A stretch of DNA of 64,000 bases from Pseudoduganella dura (lineage in GTDB: Bacteria; Pseudomonadota; Gammaproteobacteria; Burkholderiales; Burkholderiaceae_D). The stretch lies in the NCBI RefSeq assembly GCF_009727155.1, contig NZ_WNWM01000002.1:5022001-5086000 (forward strand), in the 5' to 3' direction. Each line of letters opens with the position of its first letter. Positions within the stretch are counted from its first letter, which is position 1. Shown piece after piece: positions 1 through 7,115 of this stretch. Below the pieces are notes generated by a model that saw only the letters and a program-made list of their open reading frames with translations, did no database searches and was not told the origin of the DNA. Both the position numbers and the translations under genes were made by a program.

Positions 1-511
1 GCCGAGCGGCCGTCAGCTTGCTCAAGTCAAGATAGACGGAATGGGGCGTTAGCAGATCGTCGGGCTGTACGCCTGCATTGCCGGCGTAGCTCGACCACCG
101 ATACTCATCGGCCGAGCTAACCATGGCTGCGCGCACCGGATTCAGTTCGATATAACGCTGGCAGATAAGGGCATATCGATCGACCGGAACTGGACTGGAT
201 CGGAATCTGCCCTCCCACCAAGTACCTTTTCGCTCGAATCGTCGATTGAGATATTGCGTATATTTTTGCGAAACCCCCTTCATCATGGCGGATATTGGCA
301 TGACGTCGTCAGCTGAAACAAGCAGATGTATGTGATTGGTCATCAACACGTAGGCATGTGTCGCGACACCATTGAAGCGCGAGTATTCGCGTACACAGTC
401 GAGGTAGACGAGATAATCCGACCGGTGAAAAAAGCAGGGCTGGCGGAGATGTCCGCGTTGAATGATATGAAGGGGACAGCCAGGTAAATGCAGTCGGGCT
501 TGGCTGGCCAT
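1..511 (-). CDS. REP-associated tyrosine transposase (RAYT), partial
   Basis: The frame runs off the left window edge without a stop, leaving about 170 codons. The protein is of the Y1/IS200-like single-strand transposase superfamily. A histidine-x-histidine metal motif sits in MTNHIHLLV (H60, H62) and the candidate nucleophile tyrosine is in QKYTQYLNRR (Y84 or Y87). It is followed by the GTWWEGRFRS and YIELNPVRAAM blocks typical of RAYTs. The start at 511 is set by a strong AAGGAG six bases upstream. RAYTs are domesticated, usually single-copy enzymes thought to spread REP palindromes. REP-like palindromes lie just upstream (610-633/1968-1992) and at 26270-26337. GC is lower than in the neighbouring housekeeping genes. 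The family is clear; function in REP spread is inferred. Confidence 0.88.
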   Translation of the reverse strand, partial: MASQARLHLPGCPLHIIQRGHLRQPCFFHRSDYLVYLDCVREYSRFNGVATHAYVLMTNHIHLLVSADDVMPISAMMKGVSQKYTQYLNRRFERKGTWWEGRFRSSPVPVDRYALICQRYIELNPVRAAMVSSADEYRWSSYAGNAGVQPDDLLTPHSVYLDLSKLTAAR

Positions 512-609
512 GCGTCGCTCCTTGATCGAAAGGCCCAACTGTGCCATGCGCTCTCAAGACTCTGACTGACCCTGCTCAAAGGCATGGGTACTGAAAATGC
601 GCGGCAATG

Positions 610-633
610 TTTCCAGAAAATGGGGTCTGACCC
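610..633. repeat. Left half of a REP-like palindrome, ending in the left 11-bp target duplication
   Basis: Bases 610-633 start with TTTCCAGAAAA and end with GGGGTCTGACCC. The last 11 bases (623-633, GGGTCTGACCC) are repeated directly at 1968-1978 on the other side of the insertion sequence, as expected for an IS4-family target-site duplication. Joined to 1979-1992 this rebuilds a 38-bp palindromic unit. Confidence 0.8.
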
Positions 634-652
634 TGAGCCTACCCCTCGAATT
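634..652. repeat. Left terminal inverted repeat of the IS4-family element
   Basis: TGAGCCTACCCCTCGAATT is the exact reverse complement of 1949-1967. It contains the transposase stop codon at 639-641. The inverted match runs on three more bases into the flanking duplication, so the exact IS boundary is ambiguous by up to 3 bp. Confidence 0.88.
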
Positions 653-1835
653 CCCAAGTGCGGACCATCGAAACGAGTTCGATAAATGCATATTTGATGG
701 CCGATGGGGAGAGTCTGGGTCGACGATAGTCGTCGACCCAGTGCATTGCCAACGAGAAGATTGAAAGGCAGCTGCCTGCCTTGGGATGGCTGCCGTAGTG
801 GACTTCATAGCCAGCCGCTCGTGCCGCTAAGCCGATCAGCCATAAGGCATAAGTGAGCAATGCACCGATTAGTAAAAGTGCCGCCAGACGAAGCAGGCTT
901 GTAGTCTGGCTATGTCGCAGTGCCATTCCCCATTTGGCATTCTTCAGGTCGCGGAAAGTCTGCTCGATTTGCATGCGCCCAGAGTAAATTTTGATGATGT
1001 CGTCTGCACGAAGCTGTGCCAGTGCTGGCGAAACGGCGAGTAGCCAAGGCTCACATTGGGCAGCGCTGTTTTTCTTGCTGTGGCGCGCGCGCGCAGGTTG
1101 ACCGGATTTCGTCAAGCAATGCCGTCCTTTCGATTTGGACTTGTACAGCACTAATCGGCAGTCGACAGGGTTGGAGCGGACATGAAAAAAATAGCCCAAA
1201 TCGCGCGCTTTTGCGGTAGCTCTTGAGTACAAGCTTTTGCAGCCGAACCAGTCGTTGCCGTTCTGTTGGCACACCAAATCACGGTTGCGTATCCGTCCGA
1301 CCCAGCCAAAGCCGAGCTGATTGAGCGTTTTAAACCACGTAGCACGAAATCCTGCATCGGTGATGATGATGGCGCGACAGTGCGCTGGCAGGATGGTTTT
1401 CAGGGTCTTCATGAAGCACTTATGGACCAAAGATGCCGCGAGCCTCTCCTGAGGGTGGACCTCCTCGTAGAGCGTAAAGGCGCGTCCTTCGATGATGGCT
1501 GCTGCACGCAGCAATTGAGCACTGCCATCTGCGCGAATTTCTGACCAATCTACTGCTACCTGCACGTATTGCCTGGATTGAAGAAGGCGTTGGCTCATTG
1601 CTCGGTATATCTGCACCCGCTCTTTGGCCAGATGGGGATTGCTCAGCAAACGGTCACAGCACTTGATGCGATGCCGAAGACTTGTTTGTGACCTGAGCTG
1701 CTTACCGATGCGTACAACGCCCAGCCCGGCACGAGCTACAGCTTGCACAATTTGAGCTAGGCAAGCTCGGCGTTTAGCGTGAATTGATGGGCACTCCTGC
1801 CCCAACAATCGTTGTATGATTTGGCGTGCATGCAT
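639..1835 (-). CDS. IS4-family DDE transposase
   Basis: This 398-residue protein catalyses cut-and-paste transposition of the surrounding element. The catalytic triad can be read directly: D96 in VAVDWSEI, D160 in IIITDAGF and E291 in the signature YSGRMQIEQTFRDLK. The last has exact YREK spacing (Y284, R287, E291, K298), which defines the IS4 family. The frame is uninterrupted, and the gene fills the element from inside the left terminal repeat to about 130 bp from the right one. Low-GC codon use contrasts with the host genes. I see no frameshift or missing catalytic residue, so the copy may be active. Confidence 0.93.
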   Translation of the reverse strand: MHARQIIQRLLGQECPSIHAKRRACLAQIVQAVARAGLGVVRIGKQLRSQTSLRHRIKCCDRLLSNPHLAKERVQIYRAMSQRLLQSRQYVQVAVDWSEIRADGSAQLLRAAAIIEGRAFTLYEEVHPQERLAASLVHKCFMKTLKTILPAHCRAIIITDAGFRATWFKTLNQLGFGWVGRIRNRDLVCQQNGNDWFGCKSLYSRATAKARDLGYFFHVRSNPVDCRLVLYKSKSKGRHCLTKSGQPARARHSKKNSAAQCEPWLLAVSPALAQLRADDIIKIYSGRMQIEQTFRDLKNAKWGMALRHSQTTSLLRLAALLLIGALLTYALWLIGLAARAAGYEVHYGSHPKAGSCLSIFSLAMHWVDDYRRPRLSPSAIKYAFIELVSMVRTWEFEG

Positions 1836-1948
1836 GGTCCGTGCCTTTCATTTGCAGTTTGGTCGCTACGAATGAAAGGGCTAACACGGCCATGCATGTG
1901 CCGTTTTTGGGATTGAAGTTAACAGCTTCCCATATGGTTTACAACAAA

Positions 1949-1967
1949 AATTCGAGGGGTAGGCTCA
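1949..1967. repeat. Right terminal inverted repeat of the IS4-family element
   Basis: AATTCGAGGGGTAGGCTCA is the exact reverse complement of 634-652. It lies upstream of the transposase start (1835), so the transposase promoter must fall between 1836 and 1967. Confidence 0.88.
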
Positions 1968-1992
1968 GGGTCTGACCCCGGTTTTTGGAAAC
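1968..1992. repeat. Right half of the split REP-like palindrome, beginning with the right target duplication
   Basis: The 11-bp duplication GGGTCTGACCC (1968-1978) is followed by CGGTTTTTGGAAAC. With the left half it forms a unit whose reverse complement matches the REP at 26269-26306 at all but two of 38 positions, by eye. Confidence 0.78.
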
Positions 1993-2016
1993 AAAAAAGC
2001 CGCGCGGAGCGCGGCT
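1993..2016 (-). terminator. Intrinsic terminator of the TonB-dependent receptor gene
   Basis: On the minus strand an 8-bp perfect stem (AGCCGCGC/GCGCGGCT, 1998-2005 with 2009-2016, 3-nt loop) is followed by a run of six T (1993-1998 read in reverse). It begins 24 nt past the receptor stop codon and ends right beside the split REP. Confidence 0.85.
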
Positions 2017-2039
2017 GCAAGGTGATGCGAGCGGGAGGA

Positions 2040-4751
2040 TTAGTACTCGGCGCCGATCCGGATGCCGAACATCCGCGGTTCGACGAAGTAGGCTTTCATG
2101 AAGCCGCCGTAGACCGATTCGCGGTTCTGCGCGGCATGCTTGTTCGCTGCGTTGCGCACGTACAGTTCGGCATGCCATTTGTCGTCCGGCGCGTCGATGC
2201 GGGCCGAAAGGTCCGTCATGGCATAGGCTTTCTGGAAGCGGCCGACCGTGCCGAAGTCGGAGTTGCGCAGGTCGAAGTAGGCCTTGTCGCGCCAGTTCAC
2301 CTTGATGTAGGGCGTGATGCGGTAGCCGTTTTCGAAGGCGAATTCCTGCGAGAAGTTCAGATTGACCTGGTACTTCGGCGTGTTCGGCAGGTGGTTGCCG
2401 TCGATGTTGTACAGGCGGCGGCCCAGCAGTTCCTTTTCGGGACCGGTGTATGCCGGCGGGCAGGGCGGCAGGCCCAGTTCGGTGCGCACGTCGCACTGGT
2501 AGTCGTCGGAGAACTCGGGGAAGTCGTGCACGTCGGTGTTGATGTACGCGAAGCCGCCGCCGAAGCGCGCGCCGCGCCATGGCCGGTAATCCCATTCGAG
2601 CTCGAGGCCCGGGATGTCGACCTTGCCCACGTTGATCGTGCGCCAGCTTTCGTACACGTCGCATTTCGGCTGGTCGGAAGGGCAGGGCAGGCCGTTGTCC
2701 GGGATGATCTGGTTGACGAAGTAGGTGCCGGTCAGCTGCATGTCCTTGTACTTCATCCAGAACGCGGTGGCCGACAGCGACAGCGTGTTGTTCAGGAACT
2801 TGCCCTTGTAGCCCAGCTCGAAGTTCGTCACCGTCTCGGGGCCGTACGGCATGAACGTCACGACGCCCGGCTTGCCGTCGGCGCACAGGTGGTAGTTGCA
2901 GCTGTCCGACTTGTCCGCGAAGCCGCCGGCCTTGTAGCCGGTTGATACCGACGCATAGCCCATCTGGTTCGCCGTGAACTGCTTCTGCAGGCCCACGCGC
3001 CACGTGACCTTCTTCCAGGTTTCCTTGTGGTCGTTCGATGTGGGCGAACCATACAGCCGGTACGCGGCGACACTGCCGCCCATCGCGTCCGTCAGGTCGG
3101 TGCCGTTGTGGACACGGAAGCCCGGCGTGCCGGGGGTGCCCTGGCTGTACAGGCCATTGTAGTAGGCCGGATCGCCTTTCCAGTTGGCGCCGTACACCTC
3201 GCCGCCCTTGTCTTCCTTGCTGTCGCTGCTGTAGCGGGCGCCCAGCGTGCCGGTCCACGTCGGCATGAATTTCCAGTCGGCCTGCGCGAACACGGCCTTG
3301 GCATCGACCTGGCGGTTCGGCTGGTGATACAGCACCGAGCCCACGTCGCCGTACGGCTTCTGGATCGTGTTGGTCTGTTCATAGTCGATGCGGTTACGTT
3401 CGTGCATCCAGAACAGCCCGCCGACGTACTGCAGGTTGCCCACCGTCTGCTTCAGCTGCGCCTCGTGCACCGTCGACAGGTAGCGCGACGACAGCGTGCG
3501 ATGGAAGGAGTCGGTCAGCGGCCAGGTGCCCCAGTTGCCGTCCGCCGTGTTCGGGTAGGCGCCGTTGATCTGGAACGGCGCGGCGTGCTGCATGCCCATT
3601 TCATCGTCGGTCCGCTCGGAGCGCTTCTGGTCGGCCACCTGGAACGTGTAGTCGAAGGTCGTGGTCGGATTGATCGTCCACGACAGGCCGGTGCGCAGCG
3701 TCCGGATCTGCATGTCCACCTCGCCGGGCACGTTGACGAGCAGGTCCCACTTGCCCGTGCCGGGCGCGCAGCTGTAGCGCGTGCCGGCGGAGGCGTCGCA
3801 GTCGCGGAACGCGGCGCCGCCGGCGCCGTTGTCCTGGAAGTGTTCGTAGGCGGCCTTCAGCGTGATGTCGCTGTTGACCTTGTACAGCGCCGACAGGCGC
3901 GCGGCCCACTGGTCCTGGTTGGTGTAGTACTTGTCCTTGCCGATCACCTTGTTGAAGCGCTGGTCGACGTCCGGAATGCCATCCGGGATCCAGCCCAGCT
4001 GCGGCGCATTCGCTTCGGACAGATCGCGCTTCTGGTTGGCGTAGCCGTCGCGCGTGACCTTCATGAAGGTGCCGCGCAGGGCCAGCTGGTCGTTGACCTT
4101 CACGTTCTGGACGACGGTGACCTGCTTCTTGCGGTAGTTGCCGATGTCGATATCGGCCTTGCCGTAGTTGCCGGAAAAGTCCGGCTTGGCGGAGATGACG
4201 TTGATGCTGCCGCCGGTGGAATTACGGCCGAACAGCGTGCCCTGCGGACCGCGCAGCACTTCCACCTGGTCGACGTCGAACATCAGCGCCTGCGCGCCCT
4301 GCGGCCGCGGCGAGTACATGCCATCCACATGGAAGCCCACGGCCGGGTCGCCCGTCTCCGTGAAGTTGGTCGACGTGATGCCGCGGATCGTGATCTGCAC
4401 GGCGGAATCGAGGCCCGTGCTTTCGATGACCACGTTCGGGATTTCGCCGGTGAGGTCCTTCAGGCTGGTCGCGCCCTTGCGCGTCAGCTGCTCCTGGCTG
4501 AACGCCGATACCGCCAGCGGCGTCCTGAGCAGCGAGGTCGAATAGCGCGTCGCCGTTACCTTCACTTCGGGAATCTGGTCGCCGCCGCTGGTCGGCCCCA
4601 GCGTGGGCGCCTCGGCCGCCGGCGTGCCGGCGGAATCGGCGGCAGGATTGACACCGGCATTCGCGCCGGCCTGGGCGTGCACGCCGCACGCGGCCAGGCT
4701 GCAGGCACTGGCCACGGCCAGGCTCATCAGGGTTCGCTTGGTGGATCGCAT
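2040..4751 (-). CDS. TonB-dependent outer-membrane receptor
   Basis: This 903-residue receptor has a Sec signal peptide (about residues 1-26, ending in GVHAQA), a Pro/Ala-rich linker and a TonB-box-like PEVKVTATR near residue 60. A plug domain follows (LRGPQGTLFGRNSTGGSINV) and then a long beta-barrel ending in GIRIGAEY with a terminal aromatic residue. It would carry a large substrate across the outer membrane using TonB/ExbBD energy. The substrate cannot be read from sequence. Barrel style (cysteine-bearing loops, no siderophore-receptor neighbours) fits the TonB receptors common in Oxalobacteraceae and Xanthomonas-type scavengers. An AAGGAG lies five bases before the start. The gene stands alone with its own terminator; no enzyme or regulator genes adjoin it. 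Confidence 0.93.
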   Translation of the reverse strand: MRSTKRTLMSLAVASACSLAACGVHAQAGANAGVNPAADSAGTPAAEAPTLGPTSGGDQIPEVKVTATRYSTSLLRTPLAVSAFSQEQLTRKGATSLKDLTGEIPNVVIESTGLDSAVQITIRGITSTNFTETGDPAVGFHVDGMYSPRPQGAQALMFDVDQVEVLRGPQGTLFGRNSTGGSINVISAKPDFSGNYGKADIDIGNYRKKQVTVVQNVKVNDQLALRGTFMKVTRDGYANQKRDLSEANAPQLGWIPDGIPDVDQRFNKVIGKDKYYTNQDQWAARLSALYKVNSDITLKAAYEHFQDNGAGGAAFRDCDASAGTRYSCAPGTGKWDLLVNVPGEVDMQIRTLRTGLSWTINPTTTFDYTFQVADQKRSERTDDEMGMQHAAPFQINGAYPNTADGNWGTWPLTDSFHRTLSSRYLSTVHEAQLKQTVGNLQYVGGLFWMHERNRIDYEQTNTIQKPYGDVGSVLYHQPNRQVDAKAVFAQADWKFMPTWTGTLGARYSSDSKEDKGGEVYGANWKGDPAYYNGLYSQGTPGTPGFRVHNGTDLTDAMGGSVAAYRLYGSPTSNDHKETWKKVTWRVGLQKQFTANQMGYASVSTGYKAGGFADKSDSCNYHLCADGKPGVVTFMPYGPETVTNFELGYKGKFLNNTLSLSATAFWMKYKDMQLTGTYFVNQIIPDNGLPCPSDQPKCDVYESWRTINVGKVDIPGLELEWDYRPWRGARFGGGFAYINTDVHDFPEFSDDYQCDVRTELGLPPCPPAYTGPEKELLGRRLYNIDGNHLPNTPKYQVNLNFSQEFAFENGYRITPYIKVNWRDKAYFDLRNSDFGTVGRFQKAYAMTDLSARIDAPDDKWHAELYVRNAANKHAAQNRESVYGGFMKAYFVEPRMFGIRIGAEY

Positions 4752-5215
4752 TTCGTCTCCTTGGAATATTGGCCGGGGCGGCCTTATAAGCGAGACGAGT
4801 ATTAATTTTTAAAAAAGCAAGATCAAGCAATTCCCCAAATGCCGCCGCAGTTTAATCCGTTTTACTAAACAGCCGTGGCATGCCGCCGCGACGGGGGCGC
4901 CAACGCCCGCCAATCCCGACCCCGGCTGTTGCGTGAAGAGCGACGGCATGCGCGGCCGGGGGCATGTTTTTGTCGCCCGGTCGCCGTATTCTGCATTTCA
5001 TCGCATGGTGCCCCGGGGCGGTCGCCCTGGACGATAATATTCACCATCGATCCATGCACCCGAAGGAAAATGACAATGATCGCCGCACACCATGTTCGTC
5101 GCACCGGCTGCCCCGTCATCCGTCATGCCTTCCGGGGTGCCCCGGCGGCTGCCGGCCGCTGACCGGCCGCGCCATCGCCCACCCATTGCAGAACACCCCG
5201 TACCAAGGAAGCTCC
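4752..5215. other. Intergenic region between divergent genes
   Basis: About 460 bp lie between the TonB receptor (minus) and the GIN-domain gene (plus). An AT-rich stretch around 4795-4870 breaks the GC-rich background and is the likely promoter zone of the receptor. I see no convincing paired promoter boxes, RNA gene or conserved small gene. Confidence 0.5.
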
Positions 5216-5974
5216 ATGCACAAACCACTCAGCTTTGCCCTCCTGATGACAACCCTGTGGCTGGTGTTCGGCACCGTCAGCGCCGAAGAAGCCACCGAGA
5301 CCAGGGCCGTCGATGCCCGGGTCATGCGCGTCAGGCTGGACGGCGTGATCAACCTGAAGCTGAGCCAGGGCGCCGTGCCGTCGCTGCACATCATCGGCGA
5401 CGGGCGCCATGTCGGCAAGGTGACCACGGTGCAGACGGGCGACACGCTGCAGATCGATACCGAGAATCGCGGCATCAAGGTCAACCGCTCGTCGGTACGG
5501 GCCGAGCTGGTGCTGCCGCAACTGCGCGAGCTGGTATCCGAAGGCGTGGGCACCACCGAGGTCAGCGGCTTTTCCGGCGACGACATCGACATCACGCTGG
5601 ACGGCGCCGGCAGCATGAAGATCGTCAGCGCGTTCAGGCGCCTGAAGGCGAACCTGGGCGGCGTGGGCAGCATGCACGTGTGGGTGGCGGACAGCGACAG
5701 CGTCGACCTCGACCTGCGCGGCGCCGGCTACGTGACGATCGGCGGCCGCAGCAGGATGCTGCGCGCGTCGCTGGGCGGGCTGGGCGGCCTGAATGCGCAG
5801 CAGTTCCAGGCCGATACGGTGGACATCGATCTCTCCGGCCTCGGCAACGCCACCGTGAACGCGCGCACCAATGCCAAACTGCACCTGTCGGGGCTCGGTT
5901 CGGTCACGGTGTACGGCAAGCCGCTGAACCGCAACGTCAGTGTCGACGGGCTTGGCAAGGTCAGCTGGAAGTAA
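5216..5974 (+). CDS. Exported GIN-domain (DUF2807) beta-helix protein
   Basis: The protein is 252 residues, with a signal peptide (residues 1 to about 23, ending VSAEE). The rest is a repeated pattern of short beta strands such as DIDITLDGAGSMKI, DSVDLDLRGAGYVTIGG and TVDIDLSGLGNATV, each with a G-x-G turn. This is the putative autotransporter-adhesin head, or GIN fold, of DUF2807. It is probably periplasmic or surface exposed; no enzymatic function is known for the family. The start is chosen for the signal peptide and an AAGGAAG upstream; the open frame continues further 5' without such support. It is followed 55 bp later by the Sel1-repeat gene on the same strand, possibly co-transcribed. 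Confidence 0.82.
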   Translation: MHKPLSFALLMTTLWLVFGTVSAEEATETRAVDARVMRVRLDGVINLKLSQGAVPSLHIIGDGRHVGKVTTVQTGDTLQIDTENRGIKVNRSSVRAELVLPQLRELVSEGVGTTEVSGFSGDDIDITLDGAGSMKIVSAFRRLKANLGGVGSMHVWVADSDSVDLDLRGAGYVTIGGRSRMLRASLGGLGGLNAQQFQADTVDIDLSGLGNATVNARTNAKLHLSGLGSVTVYGKPLNRNVSVDGLGKVSWK

Positions 5975-6029
5975 CCGGGGCGGCGCTCAACGCGAACAAC
6001 AAGCAAAAGAACGAATCCAACTTCTCGCA

Positions 6030-6656
6030 ATGAAAAAAACAGGACGACTCATCATGGCGTTCGCCTCCTCGATCGTGATTGCGCTGGCCCTGCACGGCAG
6101 CGCGATCGCCGGTTTCGCCGAAGGCGCGGCCGCGTACAACAACCGAAACTACGCGCTCGCCTACAAGGAAATCCTGCCCCTGGCGCGTTCCGGCAACGCG
6201 GACGCAGAGCATCTGCTGGGCCTGATGTACTACATGGGCCGCGGCGTGCAGCAGGATTACAAGCAGGCGCTGATCTGGCACCGTCGCGCCGCCATGCAGG
6301 GCAAGGCGGACGCACAGTATGTCGTGGGCGCGATGTACTACACCGGCAACGCCGTGATCCAGGACCACAGGCAGGCCGTCACGTGGTTCCGCAAGGCGGC
6401 CGAGCAGGGGCATGCGGACGCGCAGCAGGTGCTGGGCCTGATGTACCGGTACCATATCGGCGGCATGCCGCAGGATAACGTCATCGCCTACATGCTGTGG
6501 AACCTCGCCGCCGCCGGCGGCAATCCGAATGCCGCCGGCCAACGCGCCGCCGTCGCCAAGACGATGACGCCGGAGCAGATCGAGGAGGGCCAGGCCCTGT
6601 CCGCCGCCTGGCGCCCCGGCAAGCCGCTGCCGCGCACGTCACGCACGGGTGGGTGA
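6030..6656 (+). CDS. Exported Sel1-repeat (TPR-like) protein
   Basis: The 208-residue protein has an N-terminal signal peptide (about 1-27, ending AIAG). Three Sel1-like repeats follow, starting ADAEHLLGLMYYMGRG, ADAQYVVGAMYYTGNA and ADAQQVLGLMYRYHIGG, each about 36 residues. Sel1 repeats form helical solenoids that bind partner proteins; the periplasmic partner here is unknown. The start with a positively charged MKKTGRL n-region is preferred over in-frame upstream codons. The gene lies downstream of the GIN-domain gene and just before a patch of structured repeats. No catalytic residues are recognisable. Confidence 0.85.
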   Translation: MKKTGRLIMAFASSIVIALALHGSAIAGFAEGAAAYNNRNYALAYKEILPLARSGNADAEHLLGLMYYMGRGVQQDYKQALIWHRRAAMQGKADAQYVVGAMYYTGNAVIQDHRQAVTWFRKAAEQGHADAQQVLGLMYRYHIGGMPQDNVIAYMLWNLAAAGGNPNAAGQRAAVAKTMTPEQIEEGQALSAAWRPGKPLPRTSRTGG

Positions 6657-6667
6657 GGCGAGGGTTT

Positions 6668-6686
6668 CGCGAAGCACTGCTTCGCG
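6668..6686. repeat. Short perfect hairpin after the Sel1-repeat gene
   Basis: CGCGAAGC and GCTTCGCG (6668-6675 and 6679-6686) form an 8-bp perfect stem with a 3-nt loop, 11 nt past the stop codon. There is no T tract, so this is at most a weak or factor-dependent terminator. Confidence 0.5.
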
Positions 6687-6690
6687 CTCG

Positions 6691-6958
6691 CCGAACGACG
6701 CAGCCTTGCAAGGCTGCGGCTGGATGCATGAGTGGTCGTGCCAGTATCGAAGCTACGCCGAACGACGCAGCCTTGCAAGGCTGCGGCTGGATGCATGAGT
6801 GGTCGTGCCAGTATCGAAGCTACGCCGAACGACGCAGCCTTGCAAGGCTGCGGCTGGATGCATGAGTGGTCGTGCCAGTATCGAAGCTACGCCGAACGAC
6901 GCAGCCTTGCAAGGCTGCGGCTGGATGCATGAATGGTCGTGCCAGGATCGAAGCCACG
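6691..6958. repeat. Four tandem copies of a 67-bp palindrome-bearing unit
   Basis: Units lie at 6691-6757, 6758-6824, 6825-6891 and 6892-6958. The first three are identical; the fourth has three substitutions. Each begins CCGAACGACG and carries the 20-bp perfect palindrome CGCAGCCTTGCAAGGCTGCG. Because 67 is not a multiple of three, reading frames rotate through the array, so the open frames that cross it are unlikely to be genes. It lies between the Sel1-repeat gene and the quinone oxidoreductase gene. The unit resembles a REP/BIME-type intergenic element amplified by slippage or recombination. I cannot name a known family. Confidence 0.9.
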
Positions 6959-6967
6959 CCGAAGTCA

Positions 6968-6999
6968 GGTGTCGGACACCCTTCAGGGTGTCGGACACC
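6968..6999. repeat. Paired GGTGTCGGACACC palindromes
   Basis: Two copies of the 13-nt near-palindrome GGTGTCGGACACC (6968-6980 and 6987-6999) are separated by 6 nt. Together they form an almost perfect inverted repeat around TTCA. This is a third REP-like motif, different from the GGGGTC-AGACCCC type elsewhere in the window. Confidence 0.7.
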
Positions 7000-7085
7000 G
7001 GTTATCTCCCGAAGCTGCCAGGGCCGGTCGACGGCGACGGTCCTGCACATCGGAGTACTCCCAAGAAAAAAACCCGACCCTGCGC

Positions 7086-7091
7086 TAAAAT
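7086..7091 (+). promoter_or_regulatory. Possible -10 box (TAAAAT) of the quinone oxidoreductase gene
   Basis: TAAAAT lies 24 nt before the start codon and an adequate ribosome-binding site (GAAGGA, 7105-7110) follows. I do not see a good -35 box at normal spacing, so this is tentative. Confidence 0.35.
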
Positions 7092-7115
7092 CGCCCTTTC
7101 CCTTGAAGGACGACC

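Larger units (their letters stand above)
634..1967 (-). mobile_element. IS4-family insertion sequence, apparently complete
   Basis: The element is 1334 bp, bounded by perfect 19-bp terminal inverted repeats (634-652 and 1949-1967) and flanked by an 11-bp direct repeat (623-633 and 1968-1978). It carries one intact transposase gene on the minus strand, whose stop codon lies inside the left terminal repeat. Size, single gene and duplication length all fit the IS4 family. It has no passenger gene. Intact ends, intact gene and an exact duplication suggest a recent insertion. Confidence 0.9.

Noticed and set aside
3027..4805. Long plus-strand open frame opposite the TonB receptor
   Set aside because: The receptor on the minus strand has a signal peptide, plug motif and barrel end; the opposite frame is compositional only.
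6732..6932. Open reading frames through the 67-bp repeats
   Set aside because: The unit is not a multiple of three, frames rotate, both strands are open, and there is no ribosome-binding site or homology.
6691..6958. Possible CRISPR array
   Set aside because: The units are directly tandem with no unique spacers, and no cas genes are present.
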